From assembly GCF_022539315.1 (NCBI RefSeq), contig NC_066315.1, positions 124,531,374-124,595,373 on the forward strand: a stretch of DNA of 64,000 nt. Direction: 5' to 3'. Made by a program: the position numbers and the translations under genes. Under the pieces are notes generated by a model. That model was not told the DNA's origin. It did not search any database and worked only from the letters and a program-made list of their open reading frames with translations. The DNA is from Serinus canaria. Lineage: Eukaryota > Chordata > Aves > Passeriformes > Fringillidae. This document shows, one piece after another, positions 62,641 through 64,000 of this stretch. Each line of letters opens with the position of its first letter. Within the stretch, counting starts at the first letter, position 1.

Positions 62641-64000
62641 CTTCACACTTGCTAGTGTTAAGTAGCCCATGACATACTAGTCTCATCTTCCTGAAATATT
62701 CTGTTAAAATTAGAGAGATCAAAATCTTGGCCAGTGCTGAATTTTTTTGTCACAAATAAGGCTTGGAAAAACTCCAAGTTGTCATCTTATCCATCTCCTA
62801 TGAAGGTTCCTCTGAGATACTTAATTTCTTATAAATCCTTTAGCAAGCCTTCTTATGCTTACCTTTAACACACTTGGTTTCCAAAAAACTGATTTAAATC
62901 TTTGTTGTTACATACTCTACTAACATCTAGACAGAGCAAATGGCTTATTCATGGATTTTTTCCATCAAATTTTTGTTCAAGGACAGTAACTCCATGTGGG
63001 TTATTTAGGGTTTTTTCCTCTAAACATTTTTCATGTTTTGAAACTCCTTTTTAACAATAGACAACAGTTTTACTTTTAGACAAGCACATGTTGATTCCAA
63101 TGTTATATTTGTAGAAAGTAACACATTAAACCTTGGGAAATTATGAGTCACAGAAAAATATCCAAATGTATTTCTAGTGTTCTTGTTGGAGGAATGAGAA
63201 CGTGCTGGGAACTGGGCAAGGGCCATGAGGAACAGCCAGTTTGAGCTCCTACCTGAGAAAGAAGGTGTCAGGCTTTGTTTAATACCTCTGTGATCATATT
63301 GTTAAATTCTTATAGTGACATCTGATAAAAAGAGCACAATCTAATGAGGGAAGCTTGACAGTGAATTCCTTAAAGACTAAAGATAAATGCTACTATAACA
63401 ATGAGACAAATGAAATTCTAGTGAAAAAGCTTCATTGAATAAGAAAAAATTACCCATGGTGAAAGTAGGACCAGTACCATAGGGGCTTTCTCCTGCTATC
63501 TAAAAAGGAATCTTTTGTGGTGAAGTGTCATTACTGTCTGATAGTGCTGAAAAAAATTAAAACGGGTCAGCAAAAATGTAGAAGATAATAGAGAAAAGAA
63601 GCAGCCAAAGTTTTCTTAAAATCAAACAGCTCCAGAAAAAAAATTCTTCTGATTTTTTTCCCTAAATTGCTGGATGATGTAAGTGCCCCTGAATGTAGCA
63701 ATTTTTTTTCTAATGCAGCTTTTGATAAATACATGAGGTCTTTGTGAAATCTTGCAAACTGTATATTCTTCTGGATACTAACACTGGAGTAGGGAAAAAA
63801 GCAACAGAAATAATGGTAGAACTTTAACTGCATTTTGTCTTTAGTAAAGAGAAGGATTGCAGATTTGAATGTGATATGATAAGTTGTTTCTCCTTTATCC
63901 AGACAATTTCTTAATACACACAGCTCTGATTATGTACTAACAAACAGAGGCCTCTTTGAGCATATTTACAAGTTCAGTCACACATCATTTTCTCTCTCCA
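62641..64000. other. Gene-free AT-rich sequence
   Basis: No exon or repeat family recognised. The minus-strand frame 63567-63833 (88 codons) is unsupported. Confidence 0.5.

Noticed and set aside
1..64000. CRISPR arrays, operons, rRNA or tRNA genes
   Set aside because: No regularly spaced repeats, no tight same-strand gene strings and no cloverleaf or rRNA text was recognised. The repeat content is vertebrate.

Overview
This window reads as nuclear DNA from a bird, most likely a songbird. It is AT-rich (about 36-38% GC by eye) and CpG-poor, with long homopolymer and GTTT-type tracts. The mobile-element remnants are of avian kinds: 3'-truncated CR1 LINE pieces and solo long terminal repeats (LTRs) of endogenous retroviruses (ERVs) whose sequence style I associate with passerine genomes. 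The bird assignment rests on the CR1 fragments (801-1790, 12341-12410, 37035-37090, 46531-46815, 56215-56345). The songbird refinement rests on the LTR at 43072-43439 and similar ones, and is recollection, not a search.

I found no convincing protein-coding gene, no operon-like layout, and no tRNA, rRNA or CRISPR array. The open frames present are mostly 60-140 codons, about what chance gives in 64 kb of AT-rich DNA. The window is best read as a gene desert or the inside of a very large intron.

Layout: 0-4 kb holds a degenerate antisense CR1 with reverse-transcriptase remnants, a small possible exon (3072-3206) and an antisense LTR (about 3526-3988). 5.5-8 kb holds an isolated GC-rich, CpG-free patch (5560-5850) and a minus-strand open frame broken by one stop (7584-7928). 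11-28 kb holds simple repeats, short tandem duplications, a CR1 scrap and a homeodomain-site-rich block (17600-17880). 28.6-28.9 kb is a probable LTR with CCAAT and TATA boxes. 31-37 kb holds two possible regulatory blocks and a CR1 3' end. 43.07-43.44 kb is a complete solo LTR with a 6-bp target duplication. 45.8-46.8 kb holds a possible conserved element, then a CR1 3' UTR. 50.3-51.5 kb is a GC-richer stretch with a decayed 54-bp repeat. 56.2-57.5 kb holds a CR1 scrap followed by a broken ERV fragment (dUTPase then protease). 62.0-62.6 kb holds a possible antisense LTR.

No genes here can be said to work together. The main content is a fossil record of retroelements plus several unverified candidate regulatory blocks. 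I did not find a new biological system; the findings are graded accordingly. All calls are by eye, without alignment.
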